A DNA stretch of 62,530 nt from Bacteroidota bacterium (GTDB lineage Bacteria; Bacteroidota; Bacteroidia; Chitinophagales; Saprospiraceae): contig CAUJDW010000112.1 of assembly GCA_963169455.1 (NCBI GenBank), positions 1 to 62,530 on the forward strand, written 5' to 3'. Below are positions 45,151 to 51,377 of this stretch, one piece after another (position 1 is the first letter of the stretch; every line of letters starts with the position of its first letter). The notes under the pieces were generated by a model that saw nothing but the letters and a program-made list of their open reading frames with translations, searched no databases and was not told where the DNA came from. A program made the translations under genes and the position numbers.

Positions 45151-46284
45151 CTACAACACCCCCTTCGTACTCGGCAGCGCCATGTTCTCTGCATCCCGCC
45201 GTTTAGCCATGCCGATGGCGCGGGCCAGCGCCTTGAAGATGGACTCGATCTTATGGTGTTCGTTGGCGCCCTCAGCTTTGATGTTGAGGTTGCACTTCGC
45301 CGCGTCGCTGAACGACTTGAAGAAGTGGAAGAACATCTCGGTAGGCATTTCGCCGATTTTCTCGCGTTTAAAATCCGCTTCCCACACCAGCCAGGGGCGG
45401 CCGCCGAAGTCGATGGCCACCTGAGCCAGGCAGTCGTCCATGGGCAGGCAGAAGCCGTAGCGCTCGATGCCGCGTTTGTCGCCCAGGGCTCTGGCGAAGG
45501 CCTCGCCCAGCGCCAGGGCCGTATCTTCGATGGTATGGTGCTCGTCGATATGCAGGTCGCCTTTTACCCTGACTTCCAGGTCGGAACCGGAATGCCTGGC
45601 CAGTTGGTCGAGCATGTGGTCAAAAAAGCCCAGCCCGGTTTGGTTGTCAGAACGGCCGGAGCCGTCGAGGTTGAGGCGAATGTGGATATCGGTTTCGTGG
45701 GTAGTGCGGCGCACTTCGGCGGTGCGTTGCGCCAGTTTCAGGAAGCGGTAGATATCCGCCCAGTCGGTAGTTGCCAGGGCGATCACCGGGCCAAGTTCGG
45801 CGCGCTGGCCGTCCAGTTCATCAGAACCCAGGTTGGGATTGTTGTTCAGCCAGATGCCTCTGGCGCCCAGGTTTTTGGCCAACTCGATATCCGTCAGCCG
45901 GTCACCGATGACGAAGGAATTGGCCAGGTCGTACTTTCCGTTCATGTAGGGCGCCATCAGGCCTGTGCGGGGCTTGCGGGTAGGGGCGTTGTCCTGCGGA
46001 AAGGAGCGGTCGATGAGCACATCCTTAAAGGTGATGCCTTCCTTTTCGAAAGCCCGCATCATCTTGTTGTGCGCCGGCCAGAAGGTGTCTTCGGGGAAAG
46101 AGGCCGTACCCAGGCCGTCCTGGTTGGTGATCATCAGAAGTTCAAAGTCCAGCTCGCGGGCAATGCGGGCGAGGTACTGAAACACTTTGGGGTAGTATTC
46201 CAGTTTCTCCAGGCTGTCGATCTGATAGTCCTCCGGCTCCAGGATGAGGGTGCCGTCGCGGTCGAGGATGAGAAGGCGTTGCAT
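45151..46284 (-). CDS. hisB: Bifunctional histidinol-phosphatase/imidazoleglycerol-phosphate dehydratase HisB
   Basis: A 377-residue fusion. The N-terminal HAD phosphatase has [20 protein letters not shown] (DxDxT), [12 protein letters not shown] and [19 protein letters not shown]. The C-terminal dehydratase has the metal-binding repeats [18 protein letters not shown] and [18 protein letters not shown] and [15 protein letters not shown]. It catalyses steps 6 and 8 of the pathway. The order hisG-D-C-B is the usual one. The 260-nt gap to hisC is filled largely by the 107-bp repeat. Confidence 0.97.
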   Translation of the reverse strand: MQRLLILDRDGTLILEPEDYQIDSLEKLEYYPKVFQYLARIARELDFELLMITNQDGLGTASFPEDTFWPAHNKMMRAFEKEGITFKDVLIDRSFPQDNAPTRKPRTGLMAPYMNGKYDLANSFVIGDRLTDIELAKNLGARGIWLNNNPNLGSDELDGQRAELGPVIALATTDWADIYRFLKLAQRTAEVRRTTHETDIHIRLNLDGSGRSDNQTGLGFFDHMLDQLARHSGSDLEVRVKGDLHIDEHHTIEDTALALGEAFARALGDKRGIERYGFCLPMDDCLAQVAIDFGGRPWLVWEADFKREKIGEMPTEMFFHFFKSFSDAAKCNLNIKAEGANEHHKIESIFKALARAIGMAKRRDAENMALPSTKGVL

Positions 46285-46345
46285 GGCTATTGGTTGAATT
46301 GTTGTTTGTTCATTATAATTCGTTTCAGGTTTCAGGTTGCAGGGG

Positions 46346-46452
46346 TTGCCGCAGGCTCACCTCGTCTCCCCCTCTCCCAGTCTCCCAGTCTCCATTGGGT
46401 GTTCCAGGTTTTTACCCGGCTGAGCGCAGCGAGGACGGGGCTGGTTTCAGGT
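46346..46452. repeat. 107-bp dispersed repeat, copy between hisC and hisB
   Basis: It starts TTGCCGCAGGCTCACC and ends with the ACCCGGCTGAGCGCAGCGAG core plus GACGGGGCTGGTT, matching the array at 22915-23190. Flanking bases 46320-46345 and 46445-46480 contain direct GGTTTCAGGTTGCAGG copies. Confidence 0.85.
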
Positions 46453-46544
46453 TGCAGGTTTCAGGTTACGAGACGGAGACTTGCCTGGTTTTTGGGGTAA
46501 CCTGCAACTTTAAACCTGAAACTTTGAACGTTCCTTAAGGTTTG

Positions 46545-47576
46545 CTAGAAATAATCCAGCAAAGCCTTGAAAAACAGCTCATTCTCCTCCGGCGTTCCGA
46601 TGGTAATCCGAAGGCAGCCTTCGCAGAGGGCCACGCGCGAGCGGTCGCGCACGATGATGCCGCGCTGCACCAGGAAATCGTAAACGGCCCTGGGGTTTTC
46701 CACCTTTACCAGCAGGAAGTTGGCGTCGGAGGGGTAGATGCGCTGCACGAAGGCCAACCCGCTCAGGTATTGAGTGAGCAGCACGCGCTGGCCCAGTATC
46801 TGTTGCACCCATTCCTTTTGCTGTTGCTGCTTATCCAAAGCCTTCAGCGCCGCCTCCTGGGTCAGTTGGTTGATGTTGTAGGGCGGTTTCACCTTATTGA
46901 ACAGGGCGATAACCTCTTCCGACGCGAAGGCCATGCCCAGGCGGATGCCGGCCAGGCCCCAGGCTTTGGAGAAGGTCTGCATGACTACCAGGTTGGGATA
47001 TTCCGCCAGCAGGCCGATGCAACCGGGCTGGCCGGAGAAGTCGATATAGGCTTCGTCCACCACCACCATACCGGGGAAGCGCGCCACCAGTTGTTCCACT
47101 TTATCCAAAGCAAAGCTGTTGGCTGTCGGGTTGTTGGGGCTGCAGAGGAAGAGCAGCTTTGAATGGCTGTCGGCGGCGGCCAGAATAGCTTCCACATCGG
47201 GCTGGAAGTTTTTATCCAGCAGGACTTCTTTTACGGCCACGTTTGCGATATCAGCCGACACCTTATACATACCGTAGGTCGGAGGCAGGGTAATGATATG
47301 GTCTGCGCCCGGCTCGCAGAAGATGCGGATGAGCAGGTCGATGGCCTCATCGCTGCCGTTGCCCAGGAAAATGTATTCGGGCGCTATGCCCTTCAGGGCG
47401 CCTATCTTTTCCTTCAGCTTCCACTGCAGGGGGTCGGGATAGCGGTTGTAGCCCGTGTCGTAGGGGTTCTCGTTGGCGTCCAGGAAAATATCCGCCCGGC
47501 CCTTGTACTCACTGCGTGCCGAGGAGTACGGGGTGAGGCGGAGGATGTTCGGCCGGACAAGGTGGTTGATGCTCAT
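46545..47576 (-). CDS. hisC: Histidinol-phosphate aminotransferase HisC
   Basis: A 343-residue PLP enzyme (step 7). Visible are IFLDANENPYDTGYNRYPDP, FLGNGSDEAIDLLIR, LCSPNNPTANSF, VVDEAYIDFSG, and the Schiff-base Lys in QTFSKAWGLAGIRLGMAFAS; the end has DRSRVALCEGCLRITIGTPEEN. The ATG at 47576 (MSINHLVRPNILRL) is used. The frame remains open to 47660 through an array of nonamer repeats that would encode a low-complexity Val/Ala/Ser/Ile tail; since 9 is a multiple of 3, changes in repeat number would keep the frame. Confidence 0.95.
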   Translation of the reverse strand: MSINHLVRPNILRLTPYSSARSEYKGRADIFLDANENPYDTGYNRYPDPLQWKLKEKIGALKGIAPEYIFLGNGSDEAIDLLIRIFCEPGADHIITLPPTYGMYKVSADIANVAVKEVLLDKNFQPDVEAILAAADSHSKLLFLCSPNNPTANSFALDKVEQLVARFPGMVVVDEAYIDFSGQPGCIGLLAEYPNLVVMQTFSKAWGLAGIRLGMAFASEEVIALFNKVKPPYNINQLTQEAALKALDKQQQQKEWVQQILGQRVLLTQYLSGLAFVQRIYPSDANFLLVKVENPRAVYDFLVQRGIIVRDRSRVALCEGCLRITIGTPEENELFFKALLDYF

Positions 47577-47665
47577 TGATACTATGGATGCTATTGATAC
47601 TTTGGATACTGCGGATGCTATTGATACTGTGGATGCTGTGGATGCCACCATAGTATCCACAGTAT
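47572..47665. repeat. Nonamer microsatellite abutting the hisC start codon
   Basis: In the sense of hisC, about eight units of AGYATCMAY (AGTATCAAT, AGCATCCAC and so on) run into the ATG. The outermost units near 47650-47665 occur in inverted orientation, so a hairpin is possible. Confidence 0.8.
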
Positions 47666-47696
47666 TGCGTAACGAGCATCAACAGCATCTTCCAGG

Positions 47697-48974
47697 TCAT
47701 TCGGCAAGCCGGATGGTAACTGCGTTTTTATGCCCCATCAGTTCTTCCGCTTCCGCCATCAGTTCCACGGCGGGGCCGAGCTGTTGGAGGCCGGTTTTGG
47801 CCAGTTCCTGGAAGGTAATCTTCTTGACGAAGCTGTCCAGGGACACCCCGCTGAACATGCGGGCATAGCCGTTGGTCGGCAGGGTGTGGTTGGTGCCTGA
47901 GGCGTAATCGCCCACCGATTCCGGCGTGTAGTTACCCAGGAAAACAGAGCCAGCGTTGACGACCTGCTCGCCCATCTGTTCGGCCTCCTTAACCGATAGG
48001 ATGAGGTGTTCGGGTGCGTAGGCGTTGATGATTTCCACGGCGGTATCACGATCCGGCACGACGATAGCGCAACTGGATTCCAGCGCCTTTCGGGCAATAT
48101 CCCTGCGCGGCAGGGCTTGCAGTTGTTTATCCACTTCGGCCTGAACAGCCTTGGCCATATCCACCGAAAAAGTTACCAGCACCACCTGGCTATCCACCCC
48201 ATGTTCGGCCTGGGAGAGCAGGTCGGCGGCGGCGAAGGCGGGCTTGGCCGTTTCATCGGCGCAGACGAGCACTTCGGAGGGGCCGGCCGGCATATCGATC
48301 GCTACGCCCTGCCGGCTCACCAGTTGTTTGGCGGCGGTGACGTACTGGTTGCCCGGGCCGAATATCTTATACACAGCGGGGATGGCTTCTGTGCCGTAGG
48401 CCAGGGCGGCGATGGCCTGCGCCCCGCCCACTTTGAAGATGCGGGTAACGCCTACCAGATTGGCCGTATAGAGAATGGCCGGGTGAACGCTGCCATCCTT
48501 TCGGGGTGGGGTGCACAACACGATTTCCCGGCAGCCGGCCAGCCTGGCCGGCACGGCCAGCATGAGCACGGTGGAGAAGAGCGGGGCTGTGCCGCCTGGA
48601 ATGTAGAGCCCCACTTTCTCGATGGGCACGCTTTTTCGCCAGCAACGCACGCCGGGCATGGTTTCCACCGGATCCGGGGTTTCGGCCTGGAGGCTGTGGA
48701 AGCGTTCGATGTTGCCTTTTGCGGTTTGGATAGCTACTTTCAGCGGCTCAGGCAGGGTGCCGGAAGCGGCTTCGATCTCCGCTTCGCGCACCTGGAGGCT
48801 TTCCAGCCGCAGCCCGTCGAAGCGCTCGGTATAGATGCGCAGGGCTTCGTCGCCATGGGCTTTTACATTCCGCAGCACTTCCGAAACGGCTCCTTCCAGG
48901 CTTTCCGTGTCGATCACCGGGCGCTGCAGGATGGCGGGCCATTGGGAGGGGGGAGGGTTGATGTGGAGGTTCAT
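47697..48974 (-). CDS. hisD: Histidinol dehydrogenase HisD
   Basis: A 425-residue NAD enzyme for the last two oxidation steps. Motifs are PGGTAPLFSTVLMLAVPARLAG, FGPGNQYVTAAKQLV, DMPAGPSEVLVCADET, DLLSQAEHGVDSQVVLVT and ASGTNHTLPTNGYARMFSGVS; the zinc and catalytic His/Glu residues are in these blocks. The ATG at 48974 (MNLHINPPPSQWPAIL) is preferred over an open extension to 49052 that translates repeat DNA. hisG lies upstream, separated by 93 nt of repeats. Confidence 0.96.
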   Translation of the reverse strand: MNLHINPPPSQWPAILQRPVIDTESLEGAVSEVLRNVKAHGDEALRIYTERFDGLRLESLQVREAEIEAASGTLPEPLKVAIQTAKGNIERFHSLQAETPDPVETMPGVRCWRKSVPIEKVGLYIPGGTAPLFSTVLMLAVPARLAGCREIVLCTPPRKDGSVHPAILYTANLVGVTRIFKVGGAQAIAALAYGTEAIPAVYKIFGPGNQYVTAAKQLVSRQGVAIDMPAGPSEVLVCADETAKPAFAAADLLSQAEHGVDSQVVLVTFSVDMAKAVQAEVDKQLQALPRRDIARKALESSCAIVVPDRDTAVEIINAYAPEHLILSVKEAEQMGEQVVNAGSVFLGNYTPESVGDYASGTNHTLPTNGYARMFSGVSLDSFVKKITFQELAKTGLQQLGPAVELMAEAEELMGHKNAVTIRLAE

Positions 48975-48994
48975 GTGTGGTTTATGCTTGTGGG

Positions 48995-49067
48995 CCCACG
49001 ACTGAGGGGTAGGCCTGGGCCCCACGGCTGAGGGGTAGGCCTGGGCTCCCACGACTGAAGTCGTGGG
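48995..49067. repeat. Two 26-bp direct repeats plus a 20-bp palindrome between hisG and hisD
   Basis: Copies of CCCACGRCTGAGGGGTAGGC(CTGGGC) lie at 48995-49020 and 49021-49046, followed by the hairpin CCCACGACTGAAGTCGTGGG at 49048-49067 (9-bp stem, GA loop), which touches the hisG stop codon. Each direct repeat starts with the left half of the palindrome. Confidence 0.85.
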
Positions 49068-49928
49068 TTAGGTGATCATTTTTTCGATGGGGATGACGAG
49101 GATGCCCTGTGCGCCGGCCTCTTTGATCTGGCCGATGATTTCCCAGAACCGGCCTTCTTCGATGACGGTATGGATGGAGCTCCAGCCGGCTTCCGCCAGC
49201 GGCATCACGGTGGGGCTCTTCATGCCCGGCAGTATGCTGACGATCTCCCCTATGCGGTTATTTGGGGCGTTCATCAGCAGGTATTTGTTGTAGCGCGCCT
49301 TGAGCACGGCTTTGATGCGGAAGAGGAGCTGATCCAGGATGGCCTTTTTTTCAGGGCTCAGGCCAGGGGAGGCGACCAGGCAGGCTTCCGATTTCAGGAT
49401 GACTTCCTTTTCTTCCAGCCCGTTTTTGAACAAGGTGCTGCCCGAGGAAACCAGGTCGCAGATGGCGTCGGCCAGGCCGATGTTGGGGGCGATTTCGACG
49501 CTGCCGGAAATTTCGTGGATCTCGGCCTCCAGGCCGTTCGATTCCAGGAACTGCCGCAGGGAATTGGGGTAGGAAGTGGCGATGCGTTTTCCGTTGAGGT
49601 ATTCCTTGCCCGGGTAATCCACTTCCTTAGGGACGGCGATGGACAGGCGGCATTTGGAAAAGCCGAGGGGAAGCACCATTTCGGCCTGCCGCTGTTTTTC
49701 CAGCACGGTATTTTCCCCGATAATGGCCAGGTCGGCTACCCCGTCCTGGACGTATTGTGGGATGTCGGAGTTGCGCAGGTACAATACGTCGAGGGGGAAG
49801 TTTCCGGCGGGGGCTTTGAGCTGGTCTTTGCCGTTATCCACCCTGATGCCGCATTCTTTCAGTAGTTCGAGGGAGCCTTCTAACAGCCTTCCCGATTTCT
49901 GGACAGCTATCTGTAAGCGGGTTTCCAT
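49068..49928 (-). CDS. hisG: ATP phosphoribosyltransferase HisG, long form
   Basis: A 286-residue first enzyme of histidine synthesis (PRPP + ATP). The start METRLQIAVQKSGRLLEGSLE, DVLYLRNSDIPQYVQDGVADLAIIG (cited in parts: DVLYLRNSDIPQYV, DGVADLAIIG) and the PRPP-binding EISGSVEIAPNIGLADAICDL and SSGSTLFKNGL are typical. The length includes the C-terminal ACT-like regulatory domain (about 215-286), so it is the long form, feedback-inhibited by histidine without HisZ. The gene begins 32 nt after the attenuator hairpin. Confidence 0.97.
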   Translation of the reverse strand: METRLQIAVQKSGRLLEGSLELLKECGIRVDNGKDQLKAPAGNFPLDVLYLRNSDIPQYVQDGVADLAIIGENTVLEKQRQAEMVLPLGFSKCRLSIAVPKEVDYPGKEYLNGKRIATSYPNSLRQFLESNGLEAEIHEISGSVEIAPNIGLADAICDLVSSGSTLFKNGLEEKEVILKSEACLVASPGLSPEKKAILDQLLFRIKAVLKARYNKYLLMNAPNNRIGEIVSILPGMKSPTVMPLAEAGWSSIHTVIEEGRFWEIIGQIKEAGAQGILVIPIEKMIT

Positions 49929-49960
49929 TGCTGGTGAGGTTTACGGTTTTGGCTAAAACA

Positions 49961-50000
49961 AAAAAAGAGGTTAACCGGCAAATGGTTAACCTCTTTTTTT
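49961..50000 (-). terminator. Attenuator: intrinsic terminator between the His-rich leader ORF and hisG
   Basis: Minus strand: an A-rich flank, stem GAGGTTAACC, 7-nt loop, GGTTAACCTC, then seven T. The stem extends to 16-17 bp with the A/T flanks. It begins 22 nt after the leader ORF stop and ends 32 nt before hisG. It can also end transcripts from tRNA-Phe. Antiterminator pairing was not traced with certainty by eye. Confidence 0.9.
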
Positions 50001-50022
50001 CGAGTTTGTTTACAATCGTTCG

Positions 50023-50097
50023 CTACGACCGCAAGGTATCACCACCTGCCCTGGAGAGCAAAGCCCGATGATGGTGATGATGGATCGTGCGGAACAT
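50023..50097 (-). CDS. hisL: his operon leader peptide with five consecutive His codons
   Basis: A 24-codon ORF, too short for routine gene calling, from ATG 50097-50095 to TAG 50025-50023: MFRTIHHHHHRALLSRAG followed by GDTLRS. Codons 6-10 are CAT CAT CAC CAT CAT. It lies 18 nt after the tRNA-Phe gene and 22 nt before a strong intrinsic terminator that directly precedes hisG, the same architecture as the enterobacterial his leader (His run, then terminator). By analogy, ribosome stalling at the His codons when charged tRNA-His is low would prevent terminator formation and switch on hisGDCB-uma2-hisH. A weak hairpin within the ORF (GCAGGT with ACCTTGC, about 50049-50032) could be the pause or 1:2 structure. 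Known: the E. coli leader has seven His codons. Inference: function here. Confidence 0.88.
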   Translation of the reverse strand: MFRTIHHHHHRALLSRAGGDTLRS

Positions 50098-50115
50098 AGC
50101 GCAATTTCGAGTTTG

Positions 50116-50188
50116 TGGTACGGGGCGGAGTCGAACCGCCGACACCAGGATTTTCAGTCCTGTGCTCTACCAACTGAGCTACCGTACC
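50116..50188 (-). tRNA. tRNA-Phe (anticodon GAA)
   Basis: On the minus strand the gene starts GGTACGG and ends CCGTACC plus the discriminator A, forming a perfect 7-bp acceptor stem. The D arm is GCTCAGTTGGTAGAGC, the anticodon arm ACAGGACTGAAAATCCTG with GAA as anticodon, and the T arm contains GGTTCGACTCC. CCA is not encoded. It lies directly upstream of the his leader and appears to be the first gene of that transcript. Confidence 0.97.
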
Positions 50189-50221
50189 GGGCACTTCAAC
50201 CACAGCGGCTAAAAGCGGATG

Positions 50222-50252
50222 CAAATATAAATGCTTTTTCTTTTTGTAACAA
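50222..50252 (-). promoter_or_regulatory. Promoter of tRNA-Phe and probably of the his operon
   Basis: Minus strand: TTG (50252-50250), exactly 20 nt, TATATTTG (50229-50222), 33 nt before the tRNA 5' end. Both boxes match the Bacteroidota consensus. No other good promoter is seen between the tRNA and hisG. Confidence 0.7.
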
Positions 50253-50274
50253 GGCAGGGTGCAATTTTTTGGTA

Positions 50275-50328
50275 AAACTTCCGAAGTTTAGCCAAGGTAG
50301 CAGGGGCGACTTCGGAAGTTTACCCCTG
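50275..50328. repeat. Pair of short AAACTTC/GAAGTTT palindromes
   Basis: AAACTTCCGAAGTTT at 50275-50289 and a longer hairpin at 50301-50328 (CAGGGG..ACTTC-G-GAAGT..CCCCTG). Relatives occur at 9156-9166, 15506-15520 and 39014-39034. Confidence 0.6.
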
Positions 50329-50362
50329 AAAACCTTAACTTCCGCCCGAAAAGCCCTTACAC

Positions 50363-51214
50363 ATGCCCGCAAGAATCCTTGCTATCCCTTTCATCCTGGC
50401 CGCCCTGGTTTTTCTGTACCTGACCTGGGAGGTTGACCCCGGCTACAGCATTTATATTGCTCCACCCGTCATTCTGTTAGCCTTGGCCTATGTGCTCAGC
50501 CCGCAGATCAACTGGTGGTGGTATCAGCGCCACCCCCCCGAGTTGAAACCGAAACTGCGCATGCTGCTGGAGCTGCGCCTGCCTTACTATGCACAATTGG
50601 CGGAGCCGGAAAAAGCCCGCTTCCGCAAACGCATGGCCCTGTACATGGAAGCCAATGACTTCAGAGCCCAGGGTATGGAAAGCGTCCCGGAAGACCTGAA
50701 GGCCGTAGCGGCGGCCTGCGCCGTGCAGCTCACCTTCGGGCGGAAAGATTTCCTGCTGCCCAAATTCGAGAACATCATCTATTATCCCCACCCTTTTCCT
50801 TCGCCCCAATACCCGGAGAACTTCCACGCCTCTGAGATCTATGAGGAAGACGGCGTCATCATCTTCTCCGCCGAACAGCTCATGCCGGGCTTCCTGCAGC
50901 CGTTCCAGTATTACAACATCGGCTTGCACGAATACGCGAAGGCCTTTATGGCCAGCTACCCTGGACTGGAATACTCCCGGCTTCCCGAAACGATCTGGGA
51001 TAGCCTTCAGGCAATTAGCGGCTTCAGCAAGGCCGCCATCCATCAGTGGATCAACCTGAAAGAGATCGATCCCCAGGCGGTGGCGATCGTGCATTTTTTT
51101 ACCTATCCGCAGGCTTTTCAAAATAGTTTGCCGGAACTGTATGCGGAATACAGCCGGCTGTTCAACCAGTCGCCGGTGTATGCGGCGGCGCCGGTTTTTG
51201 AGGATTTCCGGTAA
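50363..51214 (+). CDS. MtfA-like protein with altered HExxH motif, membrane-anchored
   Basis: A 283-residue protein with an N-terminal membrane segment pair (about 5-50). The remainder resembles the MtfA family of zinc peptidases: RFRKRMALYMEANDFRAQGM, the Ala/Val-rich AVAAACAVQLTFG helix, IIYYPHPFPSP, EEDGVIIFSAEQLMPG and GLHEYAKAFM. In MtfA this last block is HEFAH; here residues 189-193 read HEYAK, with the second zinc-binding His replaced by Lys. It may therefore be catalytically inactive or bind metal differently. Downstream residues typical of the family (Glu zinc ligand) could not be located reliably. Confidence 0.7.
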   Translation: MPARILAIPFILAALVFLYLTWEVDPGYSIYIAPPVILLALAYVLSPQINWWWYQRHPPELKPKLRMLLELRLPYYAQLAEPEKARFRKRMALYMEANDFRAQGMESVPEDLKAVAAACAVQLTFGRKDFLLPKFENIIYYPHPFPSPQYPENFHASEIYEEDGVIIFSAEQLMPGFLQPFQYYNIGLHEYAKAFMASYPGLEYSRLPETIWDSLQAISGFSKAAIHQWINLKEIDPQAVAIVHFFTYPQAFQNSLPELYAEYSRLFNQSPVYAAAPVFEDFR

Positions 51215-51253
51215 ACAGGCGGGAATAAAAAAGCGGAAAAAAGGAAAATCAAA

Positions 51254-51299
51254 AAGCCGGAAAATGTAACTTTCTGACATTCCGGTGAAATTCCGGCTT
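51254..51299. terminator. Stem-loop after the MtfA-like gene
   Basis: AAGCCGGAA (51254-51262) pairs with TTCCGGCTT (51291-51299); the interior can pair further (AATGT/ACATT). It lies 40 nt after the stop codon. Confidence 0.55.
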
Positions 51300-51341
51300 A
51301 TTCCCAATAAAAAATTGTTAATTTCCGGTGCTCCATAGCAG

Positions 51342-51350
51342 CCCCCCCCC
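51342..51350. repeat. Nine-C tract in the leader of the hybrid sensor gene
   Basis: Nine consecutive C, 27 nt before the ATG of the hybrid sensor/regulator. Slippage would change the leader only, not the reading frame. Confidence 0.5.
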
Positions 51351-51377
51351 TCTGCAATGCCAAGCTGACAGCGCCCA

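Noticed and set aside
45253-46500. 415-aa plus-strand open frame
   Set aside because: Antisense to hisB, running on into repeat DNA.
48995-49067. CRISPR-like direct repeats
   Set aside because: There are only two 26-bp copies with no spacer and no cas genes; this is a tandem duplication next to a palindrome.
50039-50224. 61-aa minus-strand open frame spanning tRNA-Phe
   Set aside because: It translates the tRNA gene itself. The meaningful frame here is the neighbouring one with the His run.
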